A stretch of 64,000 nucleotides of DNA from Bradyrhizobium sp. LMTR 3 (GCF_001693485.1 NZ_MAXC01000051.1:186001-250000); one strand, 5' to 3'. Counted from the stretch's first letter, positions 23,855 through 33,064 are shown. A program made the numbers and translations. The notes: generated from the letters alone by a model not told the origin.

Positions 23855-25482
23855 GCCGGAAAGATACCATCCTCTCGCTCGATCGGTTGAGCGTCCGACT
23901 GCCCGGCGGCGCGGATAGAGCGCATGCGCTGTCGGGCGTGTCACTGGAAATCGCTTCCAACGAAATCCTCTGCGTGGTTGGCGAATCCGGCTCCGGCAAG
24001 TCGATGATGGCGAATGCGATCATGCGGCTGTTGCCGAACGAGGTGACGATCGACGGCGGCCGGATGCTATTCGAGGGCCGCGATCTCTGCGCAGCTTCGG
24101 TTGCTGAAATGCGCGAGGTGCGCGGCGCCGGTATTGCGATGATCTTCCAGGAGCCGATGACGGCGCTCAATCCGCTGCGCACCATCGGCGACCAGATCGC
24201 CGAGATGTTCTCGATCCATACCGAATTGTCGAAGGCGGAGATCGGCGCGAAAGTGCTGGCCCTGCTCGCCGACGTCCGCATTCCCGATCCGAAGCTCGCG
24301 GCAAGGGCCTATCCGCACGAGCTATCCGGCGGGCAGCGCCAGCGAGCCATGATCGCGATGGCGCTGGCGCTCGATCCGAAACTCTTGATTGCCGACGAGC
24401 CAACGACGGCACTCGACGTCACGACACAGGCGCAGATATTGAAACTGATCCGCGACCTGCAGCAGCGCCGCAGGACGGCGGTCATGTTCATCACCCATGA
24501 TTTCGGCGTCGTTGCCGAGATCGCCGACCGCGTGGTGGTGATGCAGCACGGCGTCATCGTCGAACAGGGGACGGCTTCCGAGGTGCTGCACCATCCGCAG
24601 CACGCCTATACCAAGCAGCTCATCGCCGCTGTGCCGCCGCTGAACGCGCCTCCCCCGCGGGCGCTTGCCTCTGACAACATCCTGACGATCACGGATGTTT
24701 CGAAGACCTATCGCACCGGCGGCTTTCTCGGGCGCGGCGCGCGGGTGACGGCGGCCGTGAAGAACGTGTCGCTCAACCTGCCGCGCGGGGCGACGCTCGG
24801 TATCGTCGGCGAGTCCGGTTCGGGCAAATCGACGCTGGCGCGCTGCATCGTGCGGCTGATTGATCCCGATACCGGATCGATCGTGCTCGACGGCAGCGAC
24901 TGGGCAAAAATGCCGCGTGAAGAAGTCCGCCGCGAGACGCGGCATATCCAGATGGTATTTCAGGACCCGTTCGCCTCGCTCAATCCGCGCCGCAAGGCGG
25001 CCGAGCTGGTGGCGCAGGGACCAATCGTGCACGGCACGCCGCGCGCCGAGGCGATTGCGGATGCGAAAGAACTGTTCGCGCTGGTCGGGCTGGATCCTTC
25101 CGCCGGCGACCGCTATCCGCACGAATTCTCCGGCGGCCAGCGCCAGCGTATTGGACTTGCGCGGGCGCTGGCGCTGAAGCCGGACGTGCTGGTGGCGGAC
25201 GAGCCGGTGTCGGCGCTCGATGTTTCCGTGCAGGCGCAGGTGTTAAAGCTGCTCGCCGAACTGCGGACGCGGCTCGGGCTTTCGATCGTCTTCATCACCC
25301 ATGATCTGCGCGTGGCGGCGCAAATCTGCGACCTCGTCGCGGTGATGAAGGATGGTGAGGTGGTGGAGCACGGACGCGCGGCGGAAGTGTTCGGCAATCC
25401 GCAGCATCCGTATACGCGCGCGCTGCTCGACTCGATCCCCGGCGGGGAGTTTGCGCGGGAGCACGCGACGGCGGCGGTGTAG
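23851..25482 (+). CDS. Fused double ABC ATPase (DppD-DppF type)
   Basis: This 543-residue protein carries two complete nucleotide-binding domains in one chain. The first has Walker A GESGSGKS at residues 44-51, signature LSGGQRQR and Walker B LLIADEPTTALD. The second has GESGSGKST near residue 320, FSGGQRQRIG and VADEPVSALD. A linker with the oligopeptide-type tail YTKQLIAAVPPLN joins them. It energises the permease pair encoded upstream. The single-gene fusion replaces separate dppD and dppF, which is common in alphaproteobacteria. A strong hairpin follows the stop. Confidence 0.92.
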   Translation: MSRKDTILSLDRLSVRLPGGADRAHALSGVSLEIASNEILCVVGESGSGKSMMANAIMRLLPNEVTIDGGRMLFEGRDLCAASVAEMREVRGAGIAMIFQEPMTALNPLRTIGDQIAEMFSIHTELSKAEIGAKVLALLADVRIPDPKLAARAYPHELSGGQRQRAMIAMALALDPKLLIADEPTTALDVTTQAQILKLIRDLQQRRRTAVMFITHDFGVVAEIADRVVVMQHGVIVEQGTASEVLHHPQHAYTKQLIAAVPPLNAPPPRALASDNILTITDVSKTYRTGGFLGRGARVTAAVKNVSLNLPRGATLGIVGESGSGKSTLARCIVRLIDPDTGSIVLDGSDWAKMPREEVRRETRHIQMVFQDPFASLNPRRKAAELVAQGPIVHGTPRAEAIADAKELFALVGLDPSAGDRYPHEFSGGQRQRIGLARALALKPDVLVADEPVSALDVSVQAQVLKLLAELRTRLGLSIVFITHDLRVAAQICDLVAVMKDGEVVEHGRAAEVFGNPQHPYTRALLDSIPGGEFAREHATAAV

Positions 25483-25518
25483 CTCCCTCTCCCCGCCCCT
25501 TCGCGGGGAGAGAGGGAG
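25483..25518. terminator. Long GC hairpin between convergent genes
   Basis: CTCCCTCTCCCCGC pairs with GCGGGGAGAGAGGGAG over a short loop. It sits right after the ATPase stop codon and before the end of the convergent oxidase gene. There is no T run, so it is a likely stem-loop stop or repeat rather than a textbook terminator. Confidence 0.5.
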
Positions 25519-25541
25519 AAGCGGCAGCCTCGCTCGCTGCG

Positions 25542-26849
25542 TCACGTCATCTCCCTGGCATCGCGCCGGCGATAGACCAGCAGCATCAGCGGCGCCAGTG
25601 TTCGCAACATGCCGTGCGCGACGATCGGCGCCGGCTCGGTGAACGGCAGCGCCAACTCGTTGTCCGGCACGCCGCGGACGGCCTTTGCCAGTTCGTTGCC
25701 GAGCGGGATGGTCAGCGCCACGGCGCGGCCGTTGCAGCCGGTCCAACCGAACGCATTGGGTCCGAGCTTGTGAATGCGCGGCAGGAAATCCGTGGTCATG
25801 CCGACATATCCGTTCCAGACGTAATCGAACGAGACCTCGCCGATCTGCGGCCACAGCCGCTGCAGGCGCTCGGTGACGCGCGCCTTGATCCGCTCCACCT
25901 TGTTGCCGGGGCCAATCACCGCGCCGCCGGTGACCAAGCGGTTTCGCGCGTCGTAGCGCGCGAAATAGAGTTCGCCATGGGTATCCGACATCGCCTGCCG
26001 GCCGGGAATGATGGTGTTGCGGACGTTGTCCGACAACGGCTGCGTCGCCATCTGCCACGACAGCACCGGCATCACCTCGCGCGCAATCTCAGGCACCAGC
26101 GATTTGGAGAACTCGCCGCTATAGGCATTGCTCGCCACGACAAGCGCATGGCCGGAGATTTCGCCCTTCGCCGTCTTGACCACCCAGCGGTCGCCCCGGC
26201 GCTCAAAGCTTTCCGCCGGCGAGCGTGCGTAAATGCGCGCGCCGAGGCCGAGCACGCTGCGCGCGAGGCCACGGGCCAGCGCCAGCGGATTGATGTGGCC
26301 GCCGGTTTTGTTCCAGAAGCCGCCGAACCATGCATCGGAGCCGAGCATTTCGCGCGTCTGCTCGCGCGACAGCAACTCAACGGGCGCGCCGAACTTCGAC
26401 CACTGCCGCACCCGCCGTTCCGCGATCTTGATGCGGCCGGGCGAATGCACGGGCTGAACCCAGCCGGCCTGTTCCTCCTCGGCGTCGATCTTGTAGCGTC
26501 TTGTCACGTCGAAGAGATAAGAAGCGCTGTCGCGCAGCATGTGGACGAAACGTTCGCCGGCCTCGCCATGTTTGGCAATGATATCTTCCGGATCGGGCCG
26601 CGACAGCGTCGGGATCACCTGGCCATTGTTACGGCCCGATGCACCCCAGCCCGGCTCGGCGGCTTCGACAATCGCGACATCGACGCCCGCTTCGCGCAGA
26701 TGCAGCGCGGTGGAAAGTCCGGTGAAGCCTCCGCCAATCACGATCACATCGACCTGCTGCGAGCCGATCAGTTCCGGTAAATCAGGCCCCGATGGCGTCA
26801 CGGCGGCCCACAGTGAATCGGGCCAGCGGACGTTGCTCGTGTTCATCAT
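25542..26849 (-). CDS. FAD-dependent oxidoreductase, PuuB/DAO type
   Basis: This 435-residue amine or amino-acid oxidase has the FAD dinucleotide fold VDVIVIGGGFTGLSTALHLREAG near residue 30, then ASGRNNGQV, the gamma-glutamylputrescine-oxidase-type signature. The second half has GLARGLARSVLGLGARIYARSP and the end GWTGCNGRAVALTIPLGNELA that closes the FAD site. The ATG at 26849 follows AAAGGATC; a second ATG is three bases on. It is convergent with the peptide-type importer operon and divergent from the VOC gene. It probably oxidises a secondary amine or glutamyl-amine brought in by that importer. Confidence 0.85.
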   Translation of the reverse strand: MMNTSNVRWPDSLWAAVTPSGPDLPELIGSQQVDVIVIGGGFTGLSTALHLREAGVDVAIVEAAEPGWGASGRNNGQVIPTLSRPDPEDIIAKHGEAGERFVHMLRDSASYLFDVTRRYKIDAEEEQAGWVQPVHSPGRIKIAERRVRQWSKFGAPVELLSREQTREMLGSDAWFGGFWNKTGGHINPLALARGLARSVLGLGARIYARSPAESFERRGDRWVVKTAKGEISGHALVVASNAYSGEFSKSLVPEIAREVMPVLSWQMATQPLSDNVRNTIIPGRQAMSDTHGELYFARYDARNRLVTGGAVIGPGNKVERIKARVTERLQRLWPQIGEVSFDYVWNGYVGMTTDFLPRIHKLGPNAFGWTGCNGRAVALTIPLGNELAKAVRGVPDNELALPFTEPAPIVAHGMLRTLAPLMLLVYRRRDAREMT

Positions 26850-26919
26850 GATCCTTTCTTGCAGGCAACTGATGGTTCTGATTAGCTTAGACCGCTCACG
26901 AGCCTCAGGGAACAAAAGA

Positions 26920-27771
26920 GTGGCACTCAAAAACATCATCGGAATCGATCACGCCGTGGTCATGGTGAAAGACCTCGACAAAGCCGCCGAAAACTACAAG
27001 CGGCTCGGCTTCACCGTGTCGCCGCGCGGCACCCACAGCGCACATATGGGATCGGGCAACTACACCATCATGTTCGACCCCGACTATATGGAATTGCTCG
27101 GCGTGCTGACGCCGACGGAACATAATGCTCCGGCGCGGACATATCTGGAAAAGAATGGCGAAGGTATCGAGCGCATCGCGTTCACGGCGGTGGATTCCGC
27201 CGAAGGCGCGGAGGAAATTCGCGCGCGCGGCTATCCGCCGATTGGACCGACCGATTTCGAACGTCCGGTAACGATGCCGGATGGCACGGTATCCGCGGCC
27301 AAGTTTCGCACCTTCCAATGGCCGACGGCGGAAGCGCCCGGCGGCGTGCGCATCTTTGCCTGCCAACACAAGACGCGCGAGACGGTTTGGATTCCCGAAT
27401 TGATGAAGCACGCCAATGGCGCCAAGCGCCTAAAGCAAGTGCTGATCGTCACCCCGGAGCCGGCGGATGACGCCGCGCAACTCGCGAGCATGATCGATCG
27501 TGAGGCAAGGGTCGAACCGGACGGCGTCATTGCGATCCCTTCGGGCAGCGACCGCGCCGACTTCATATTCCTGACAAAGACCCAGCTCGGCACACGCTAC
27601 CCTGACGTCCCGCTGGCGGGACTGCCCGAGCGTGGCGGCGCGGGGCTGGTGATCGCGGCCGATCTCGCGGCGGCGGAAAAGGCGCTCGGTGCTGCCGGCA
27701 TGAAGAGTGCCGGTGGCGTCGTGGTGCCGCCGGCCGAAGGCAACGGCACGCTGTTGGCGTTTGTGGCATAG
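26920..27771 (+). CDS. VOC-superfamily (glyoxalase-like) protein
   Basis: The product is 283 residues from a GTG at 26920. The next in-frame ATG would cut off the conserved first strand IIGIDHAVVMVKDLDKAAENY, so the GTG is preferred. That strand with its His and the following YKRLGFTVSPRGTH are the mark of the glyoxalase_3-like VOC group; MELLGVL carries the expected metal-site Glu. The second half (LKQVLIVTPEP...GGAGLVIAADLAAAEKAL) is a weaker repeat of the fold. It is divergent from the PuuB-like oxidase (70 bases) and is followed by a TetR gene. Its chemistry is open: isomerase, lyase or dioxygenase. Confidence 0.78.
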   Translation: MALKNIIGIDHAVVMVKDLDKAAENYKRLGFTVSPRGTHSAHMGSGNYTIMFDPDYMELLGVLTPTEHNAPARTYLEKNGEGIERIAFTAVDSAEGAEEIRARGYPPIGPTDFERPVTMPDGTVSAAKFRTFQWPTAEAPGGVRIFACQHKTRETVWIPELMKHANGAKRLKQVLIVTPEPADDAAQLASMIDREARVEPDGVIAIPSGSDRADFIFLTKTQLGTRYPDVPLAGLPERGGAGLVIAADLAAAEKALGAAGMKSAGGVVVPPAEGNGTLLAFVA

Positions 27772-27821
27772 CCAAGCGCATCGATCGCGCCGCACCGGTT
27801 CAGGGGCTGGAAATCCGGACG

Positions 27822-28433
27822 ATGGCGAAGAGCAAGATGACAACGGAAGGTGGCGCGGCGGCCGTCCGCCGCGGCCGCCCCCGCTCTGCCGAAACGACCA
27901 ACGCGATCCTGCAGAGCGCCTATGCGCTGATGGCGAGCACCGGTCTTGCCGCCACCAGCATCGACGCGATTGCGCGGCACTCGAACGTTTCGAAGATGAC
28001 CATCTATAAATGGTGGCCGTCGCGCGAGGCGCTTCTGATCGACGCGTTCCTGAACCAGGCGTCGATGATGCTGCCGATCTCAGGCACCGGTCAGCCCGCG
28101 GCCCGCCTCCGGCGCCACGCTGCGGCCTATGCCGAAGCGCTTCAGGGAGAGTTCGGCAAGGTGCAACTCGCGGTGATCTCGGAATGCATCTCCAGGACCG
28201 GATCAGCAGAGATCTTCTACGAGCGCTACCTCGACCATCGCAGGACCGCGCTGGTCGAACTGGTCGCGGCCGGCCAGCAGGACGGCAGCATCGGCGCGAC
28301 AGGCGCGCCGGAAGACCTCTATGATGCGATCTATGGCAGCCTGTTCTACCGCTACATTTTCGGCATCAAGCCGATCTCGTCGACGCAGGCGCGCAACCTG
28401 GTCGACACCATTCTGATGATCAAAGACTGTTAG
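27822..28433 (+). CDS. TetR-family transcriptional regulator
   Basis: The product is 203 residues. The N-terminal DNA-binding domain is at about 18-68: GRPRSAETTNAILQSAYALM, then TSIDAIARHSNVSKMTIYKWW, the TetR recognition helix. The C-terminal half is a helical ligand domain of the AefR-like type (GKVQLAVISECISRTGSAEIFYERYLDHRR, guide). It begins 50 bases after the VOC gene in the same direction, and its 3' end overlaps the convergent desaturase gene by 14 bases. A perfect operator-like palindrome at 30436 upstream of the desaturase operon is its most likely local target. Confidence 0.87.
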   Translation: MAKSKMTTEGGAAAVRRGRPRSAETTNAILQSAYALMASTGLAATSIDAIARHSNVSKMTIYKWWPSREALLIDAFLNQASMMLPISGTGQPAARLRRHAAAYAEALQGEFGKVQLAVISECISRTGSAEIFYERYLDHRRTALVELVAAGQQDGSIGATGAPEDLYDAIYGSLFYRYIFGIKPISSTQARNLVDTILMIKDC

Positions 28434-29376
28434 CGCCGGACGGGTTAGCTCGCGTCCGGCGGAACCAGGCCCACGTCTCCCGCGTCACCGCCCGGTAGCC
28501 CCTGCCCCGGAACTTGATTTGACCATCGACGATCCGGTTCAGCTTCGGTAGCGCATGGAACGGGATGGAAGGATAGGCATGGTGCTCGACGTGATAGGGC
28601 ATGTTCCATGCGAACCACTTCATGACCATGCCGGTGTAGGTGGTACGGGTATTCTGGAAAGCACTGCGCGTCCGTTCGCAGCCCGTGTGCTCGGCGTAAA
28701 GGTACGGACGCAGGATCAACTGGCCGAGAAGCAGCGGAATGATCCAGACCCAGAGCAGGATCGCCGTGTGCAAAGCGAGCGAGGCGAGCAGCAGCACCAC
28801 ATAGCCCATCAGATACAGACGCGCTTCCCTGACGACGATGTAGCGCTTGCTTTCGGGAACCCAGGGAAGCGCGACCTTGCCGGTCAGGGCGTGACGCAGC
28901 ATCAACAACTCTCGCCCGGCGAGCTGGACAAGGCCGGTATAGGCAATCGCCAATTGCGCGTCGGAGGACGGCTTGGGCCCAACGATCAGCTCCGGATCGC
29001 GCTGGGGATCCTGGGTGTAGCGATGATGGTCCCAGTGAAACAGGCAATAATATTCGTAGCGATTTGCGATCACGAAAGCCGAGAGATGGCCGACGACAAG
29101 GTTCAGTGCGCGGTTTCGGAACGCGGTCTTGTGGGCGGTCTCGTGCATGGGCATGAACAGGAAGGCCACGAAATAGGCCTGTACGACGATCAGGGGCAAG
29201 GCCCACGCCAGTCCGCAAGTCGTGGAGACCAGCCATATCAGGGCGCCGACCACCACGATCGCACCGTAGTGACTGATGGTGCGAATGGCGCCTTGAAGGT
29301 CCGAACGCACTGAAAGCTCGCGGAGCATGGCTGGCGCAAGCGGCTTCTCCCCTGTTGCGGTGACGGCAGTGCTCAT
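28420..29376 (-). CDS. Membrane fatty acid desaturase
   Basis: This 318-residue diiron integral-membrane enzyme has the three histidine boxes HETAH, HWDHH and HVEHHAYP in the expected order, with hydrophobic segments between. It should introduce a double bond into, or hydroxylate, a lipid acyl chain or a related hydrophobic substrate, with electrons from a ferredoxin-type donor not seen here. The gene lies 27 bases after a MetX-like hydrolase gene on the same strand and is probably co-transcribed with it. Its 3' end overlaps the convergent TetR gene by 14 bases. The start MSTAVTATGEK at 29376 is the first in the frame. Confidence 0.88.
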   Translation of the reverse strand: MSTAVTATGEKPLAPAMLRELSVRSDLQGAIRTISHYGAIVVVGALIWLVSTTCGLAWALPLIVVQAYFVAFLFMPMHETAHKTAFRNRALNLVVGHLSAFVIANRYEYYCLFHWDHHRYTQDPQRDPELIVGPKPSSDAQLAIAYTGLVQLAGRELLMLRHALTGKVALPWVPESKRYIVVREARLYLMGYVVLLLASLALHTAILLWVWIIPLLLGQLILRPYLYAEHTGCERTRSAFQNTRTTYTGMVMKWFAWNMPYHVEHHAYPSIPFHALPKLNRIVDGQIKFRGRGYRAVTRETWAWFRRTRANPSGANSL

Positions 29377-29403
29377 GGTCGAAATCGTCTCCGGTGATGA
29401 TTT

Positions 29404-30423
29404 TTAACGCTGCAGCAGCGCCGAGATCTCGGCGTTGATGAAATCGCAATCTGTGGCGTTGTTGATCGGGTTTCCGGCACGGTGGCCGTGGATCGACGGG
29501 ATCGGATGCAGTTCGGCTGACCGCGCGTTGACGAGCCGGCCCAACTCGGCCTCGTTGTCGCGCATGTCGAAATAGCGATCGGTCTGCCCGGGCATCAGCA
29601 GGACGCGCGCCCTGACGGCGGCGAGCGCGCGGTCGATGTCGCCGGCGAATTCGGGACATTGGCTGATATCGCCGCGCTGCCAGATGCCGATCTGCGCCAG
29701 CAGATCGTTGGCGTCGCGCCGTGTGAAGGCAATGTCCCACGAGCGCGCCAGATAATCCTCGAGGCTAGTAAAGCCGGCCTCGCGCCAGATCTCGTCGCAG
29801 TAATAGGCGTGCGACATCGCCCAGCCCGCATAGACGCGTCCCATGGCGCGAAGTCCGGCGGAAGGTGTTGCGATGAAACGACCGTCGCGGAAAGCGGGGT
29901 CCGCCATGAGCGCGGCCTTCACGCCCTCGAGGAATACGTGATTGTAGGGTGAACATCTGGCGCTGCCGCAGACGACAGCCGCCCGCTCCACCATATCGGG
30001 ATGGCAGGCCGCCCAGTGGTAGGCCTGCATGCCGCCCATCGACCAACCATAGACGAGCGCGATTTTCGAGATGCCGAATTGCTCCACCAGGAGGCGGCGC
30101 TGGACCCCGACCGCGTCGTGATAGCTGATCGCCGGAAACGGCGTGACATCCGAATTGGACGGCGACGAGGACAGGCCGTTGCCGAACAGGTTCGGGATGA
30201 TGATGAAATAGCGATCGGGATCCAGCGCGCCGCCGCGCTGAATCAGCCATTCGGTGTCGTAGTGCTGCGCGCTGAACGATGTCGGATAGACGATCACATT
30301 GTCCTTGCGCGCACTCAGCGTGCCATAGGTCTGGTAGGCGAGCCGCATCGAAGGGAAGACGACGCCCGACTGAAGCAGGACGTCTCCCGCGTCGAAGACA
30401 TGATAGTCGCAGTGCATCGTCAT
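29404..30423 (-). CDS. Alpha/beta hydrolase of the homoserine O-acetyltransferase (MetX) family
   Basis: This 339-residue protein has the nucleophile elbow YGWSMGGMQAY near residue 130, the late Asp in MPGQTDRYFD and the catalytic His in SIHGHRAGNP, completing a Ser-Asp-His triad. The front half (VFPSMRLAYQTYGTLSARKDNVIVYPT, guide) is MetX-like. Because it is paired with a desaturase and not with methionine genes, it is more likely an esterase or acyltransferase than the methionine enzyme. ATGs at 30423 and 30417 are both possible. A 19-base palindrome ends 13 bases upstream. Confidence 0.78.
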   Translation of the reverse strand: MTMHCDYHVFDAGDVLLQSGVVFPSMRLAYQTYGTLSARKDNVIVYPTSFSAQHYDTEWLIQRGGALDPDRYFIIIPNLFGNGLSSSPSNSDVTPFPAISYHDAVGVQRRLLVEQFGISKIALVYGWSMGGMQAYHWAACHPDMVERAAVVCGSARCSPYNHVFLEGVKAALMADPAFRDGRFIATPSAGLRAMGRVYAGWAMSHAYYCDEIWREAGFTSLEDYLARSWDIAFTRRDANDLLAQIGIWQRGDISQCPEFAGDIDRALAAVRARVLLMPGQTDRYFDMRDNEAELGRLVNARSAELHPIPSIHGHRAGNPINNATDCDFINAEISALLQR

Positions 30424-30435
30424 GGGTCATCATTT

Positions 30436-30454
30436 ACTGTACTGATAGTACACT
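30436..30454. promoter_or_regulatory. Operator-like palindrome of the hydrolase-desaturase operon
   Basis: ACTGTACTGATAGTACACT contains the perfect palindrome TGTACT-GAT-AGTACA and matches at 8-base arms but for one position. It lies 13 bases before the hydrolase start, and a TAATAT box (minus strand, 30460-30455) adjoins it. The place and shape suit repression by a TetR-type protein. Confidence 0.6.
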
Positions 30455-30544
30455 ATATTAGTTGGATTGCAACAGATTTCGCTGGTAGGCAATGACTTGC
30501 TCGCGCTCGAAGGTGAGGATGCAAGTTGGCGCGTTTCGCCCTCC

Positions 30545-30641
30545 CCTCATCCTGAGGGGCGCGGAACGCGCGTCTCGAAGGATGGGGCCCGACTGTGGCC
30601 TCATGGTTCGAGACGCGCTTCGCGCTCCTCACCATGAGGGG
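30545..30641. repeat. Intergenic inverted repeat (CTCATGGTGAGGAGCGCG family), copy 2
   Basis: CCTCATCCTGAGGGGCGCG...CGCGTCTCGAAGGATGGGG faces CCTCATGGTTCGAGACGCG...CGCTCCTCACCATGAGG. The same words occur at 8886-9010 in the opposite order. It lies between the permease stop and the hydrolase promoter. Confidence 0.75.
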
Positions 30642-30650
30642 TGAGAGGGC

Positions 30651-32303
30651 TCACTCCGCTGGCGCCGCCGCGGACACCTCCGGATGCGCGCTGTAGTCGA
30701 CGGCAGGGCTGGTCTTCGCCAGCGCGAACAGGCCCGCCGCCATCACGGCATAGGCCAGCGCCACGCCGGGCGTAACACCAAGGCCGCCGCCGATGCCGAC
30801 GGCTTCGCCGTGCATGAAACCGAAGTAAGTCATGACCGCGCCGGCGAGCGCAAAGGCCGACGCCTTCATGAAGTCGCGTTCGATCACGAACACGCCGATC
30901 GCGCCCAGCACGAGACCGGCGAGGATTGAGCCGCCGCCCATCACTTCGAGGCCGTGATAGAGCACGCCCTGTTGGGGTAGCGCGGCAATGGCAGCCGTCT
31001 TGACCGCGTCGACCTTGTCGGCGGCGAGACCGCCGACAGTCTGCGCGGCCGTAATCGTCGAGCCAAGCATGGTATCGATCTGCAGCTTCGCCCACGCCGC
31101 GAGATGCGGTGTCAACGCCAGCACGATCGCTGGCGCATGCTTGAGCGGCGTGGTCTGGAACGCCTGCGCGCCGATCAGCATACCGATATAGAGCAGGATC
31201 GGCGAGATCGCGACCACCGGCACGAGCGCCAGCAGCACCGAGATGATGCCGAACCACGACAGTAGCACCACCATGATGCCGGTCGCGGCCGAATAACCGA
31301 TCCGCCCGCCCATCGCCTTCCAGCCGGGATGGCCGATATAGACGGCGTTGATGAAGGGATTGCCCATCAGGCAGCCGATCAGGCTGACGACGCCGTCGGC
31401 GGTCAGCACGCGCGTGGTCGGATATTCGTCGCCGGCTGCCTCCGCGCTTTCGACATTGTCCATGGCTTCGACGAGGTCGTAGATGCCGAACGGGATCGCG
31501 GTCACCAGGATGATGCCGAGGAATTCGAATCCAGAGAAGACGTGGCCGAAGGCCGGCAACGGCACCGAGAAACCGAAATTGGCAAAGGCATCGCCAACGC
31601 CCTTCAGGCTCAATCCGCCGAGCCCAAGGCCGAACAGGTTCGAGCCCCAGGCGATGAGCATGCCGGCGGCAATGGCGACAAGGCCCGCCGGAATCCCTCG
31701 TGGATATTTCACGCCACCGAACCAGCTCACCAGGATGATGGCGAAGCAGATCAGGCCGATCTGCGGCGTCATGTACATCTCCAGCGCCGGGCGCATCGAG
31801 ATGAAGGTGACGGAAACACCGGCGAGCGTGCCGAGCAGCGCCGCACGCGGGGTGATCTTCCGGATGTAGGGCGCGATGAAACCGCCGATCATCAGGATAA
31901 AGCTCTGGAAGAACACCCAGACCAGGCCGGCCGACCAGCCCTTGACGGGATCGCCGGTCTTGAGCGTGATCGGCAGCATGATCACGAAGGTGACGATGAA
32001 CATGTGCGGCACGCTGACGCCGGACGGCAGCGCGCAGACGTCGTTGCGCCCGGTCTTCTGCGCCAGTTTGTAGGCGAGATACGCGTAATAGAACGTCGAC
32101 AGGCACATCATCAGGCCGAGCGCCGGCAGGATGCGGCCGAATACGATTGAATCCGGCATCTTCAGCACGAAGCGCAGCAGCCCGGTCAGCACCAGCATGT
32201 TGACGAGGATGTTGGTGCCGAAGCCGAACAAGGCGTTCCAGTCGCCCGGCGTCCATAGCGCCGGCCTGAAGGTGGATGTACCTGATGTCTCCGTTGCGCT
32301 CAT
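30651..32303 (-). CDS. AzgA/NCS2-like nucleobase permease
   Basis: This 550-residue membrane protein has at least twelve hydrophobic segments. EAMDNVESAEAAGDEYPTTRVLTADGVVSLIGC and NAVYIGHPGWKAMGGRIGYSAATG (guide, split) correspond to the substrate-site and post-site segments of AGZA-type xanthine/guanine/uracil carriers. The ATG at 32303 overlaps the upstream hydrolase stop by four bases (ATGA), so the start is well fixed and the two genes are coupled. It probably imports the compound that the coupled isochorismatase-type enzyme hydrolyses. The C-terminal tail after the last membrane segment is short and Ala-rich. Confidence 0.83.
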   Translation of the reverse strand: MSATETSGTSTFRPALWTPGDWNALFGFGTNILVNMLVLTGLLRFVLKMPDSIVFGRILPALGLMMCLSTFYYAYLAYKLAQKTGRNDVCALPSGVSVPHMFIVTFVIMLPITLKTGDPVKGWSAGLVWVFFQSFILMIGGFIAPYIRKITPRAALLGTLAGVSVTFISMRPALEMYMTPQIGLICFAIILVSWFGGVKYPRGIPAGLVAIAAGMLIAWGSNLFGLGLGGLSLKGVGDAFANFGFSVPLPAFGHVFSGFEFLGIILVTAIPFGIYDLVEAMDNVESAEAAGDEYPTTRVLTADGVVSLIGCLMGNPFINAVYIGHPGWKAMGGRIGYSAATGIMVVLLSWFGIISVLLALVPVVAISPILLYIGMLIGAQAFQTTPLKHAPAIVLALTPHLAAWAKLQIDTMLGSTITAAQTVGGLAADKVDAVKTAAIAALPQQGVLYHGLEVMGGGSILAGLVLGAIGVFVIERDFMKASAFALAGAVMTYFGFMHGEAVGIGGGLGVTPGVALAYAVMAAGLFALAKTSPAVDYSAHPEVSAAAPAE

Positions 32304-33010
32304 CGTGATGCCCCCGCTACTGCCGTTGTTGGAATCTCCGGTGAAAGTGCGTTCAGCACCGCGGCTGAATCCGAAACCCAGCCGAAGATGCCGCCCTGCG
32401 CCTTGATCATCTTCAGGCCCATCTCGTGGAATTCGGGAAAATAGGAGGCGCAGCCATCGGCCAGCACCACGCAGCGATAGCCGCGGTCGTTGGCTTCGCG
32501 CACCGTGGTGTTGACGCAGACCTCGGTGGTGACGCCGCACACCAAGATATTCTCGATGCCGTAGCGCTGCAGCACGTCGCCGAGCTCGGTGGCGTAGAAC
32601 GCGCCCTTGCCCGGCTTGTCGATCACGATCTCGCTGTCGAGCGGATAGAGTTCGGGAATGATGTCATGGCCGGGTTCGCCGCGAATGAGAATGCGCCCCA
32701 TCGGCCCGGGATCGCCGATGCGCAAGGACGGCGCACCGCGCTCGACCTTGGCCGGCGGTGCGTCGGAAAGATCGGGCAGATGGCCCTCGCGGGTGTGAAT
32801 GACCAGCATGCCGGTCGCGCGCGCCGCTTCGAGCACGGCGGCGATCGGCTTCACCGCGCGCGCGAGTTGGCTGACGTCGTTACCCAGCGTTTCGCCGAAG
32901 CCGCCGGGCTCCATGAAATCGCGCTGCATGTCGATGATGAGAAGCGCGGTCGCCGCCCAGTCGAGCTCGATCGGCTCCGGCTCCGCTGCGAGCTTTCTTG
33001 AGTTCGCCAT
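32300..33010 (-). CDS. Isochorismatase-type cysteine hydrolase
   Basis: This 236-residue amidase has the triad visible: Asp in LLIIDMQRDFM near residue 27, Lys in IDKPGKGAFYAT and Cys in VCGVTTEVCVNTT, with the usual cis-peptide stretch before the Cys. Close relatives include biuret amidohydrolase, ureidoacrylate amidohydrolase RutB and N-carbamoylsarcosine amidase. Coupling to an AzgA-like permease favours a ureido or carbamoyl compound from purine or pyrimidine breakdown. It is the first gene of a two-gene operon. A TTGT-GT-ACAA-type palindrome lies 55 bases upstream. Confidence 0.87.
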   Translation of the reverse strand: MANSRKLAAEPEPIELDWAATALLIIDMQRDFMEPGGFGETLGNDVSQLARAVKPIAAVLEAARATGMLVIHTREGHLPDLSDAPPAKVERGAPSLRIGDPGPMGRILIRGEPGHDIIPELYPLDSEIVIDKPGKGAFYATELGDVLQRYGIENILVCGVTTEVCVNTTVREANDRGYRCVVLADGCASYFPEFHEMGLKMIKAQGGIFGWVSDSAAVLNALSPEIPTTAVAGASR

Positions 33011-33064
33011 GACGTACGCGCCCCGAACGAGAGAACCCTTCGGGAGAAATCAAGCAAGGCGCGT

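Noticed and set aside
29404..30423. Methionine-pathway homoserine O-acetyltransferase
   Set aside because: The fold fits, but the neighbour is a membrane desaturase and no methionine gene is near; kept as a MetX-family hydrolase only.
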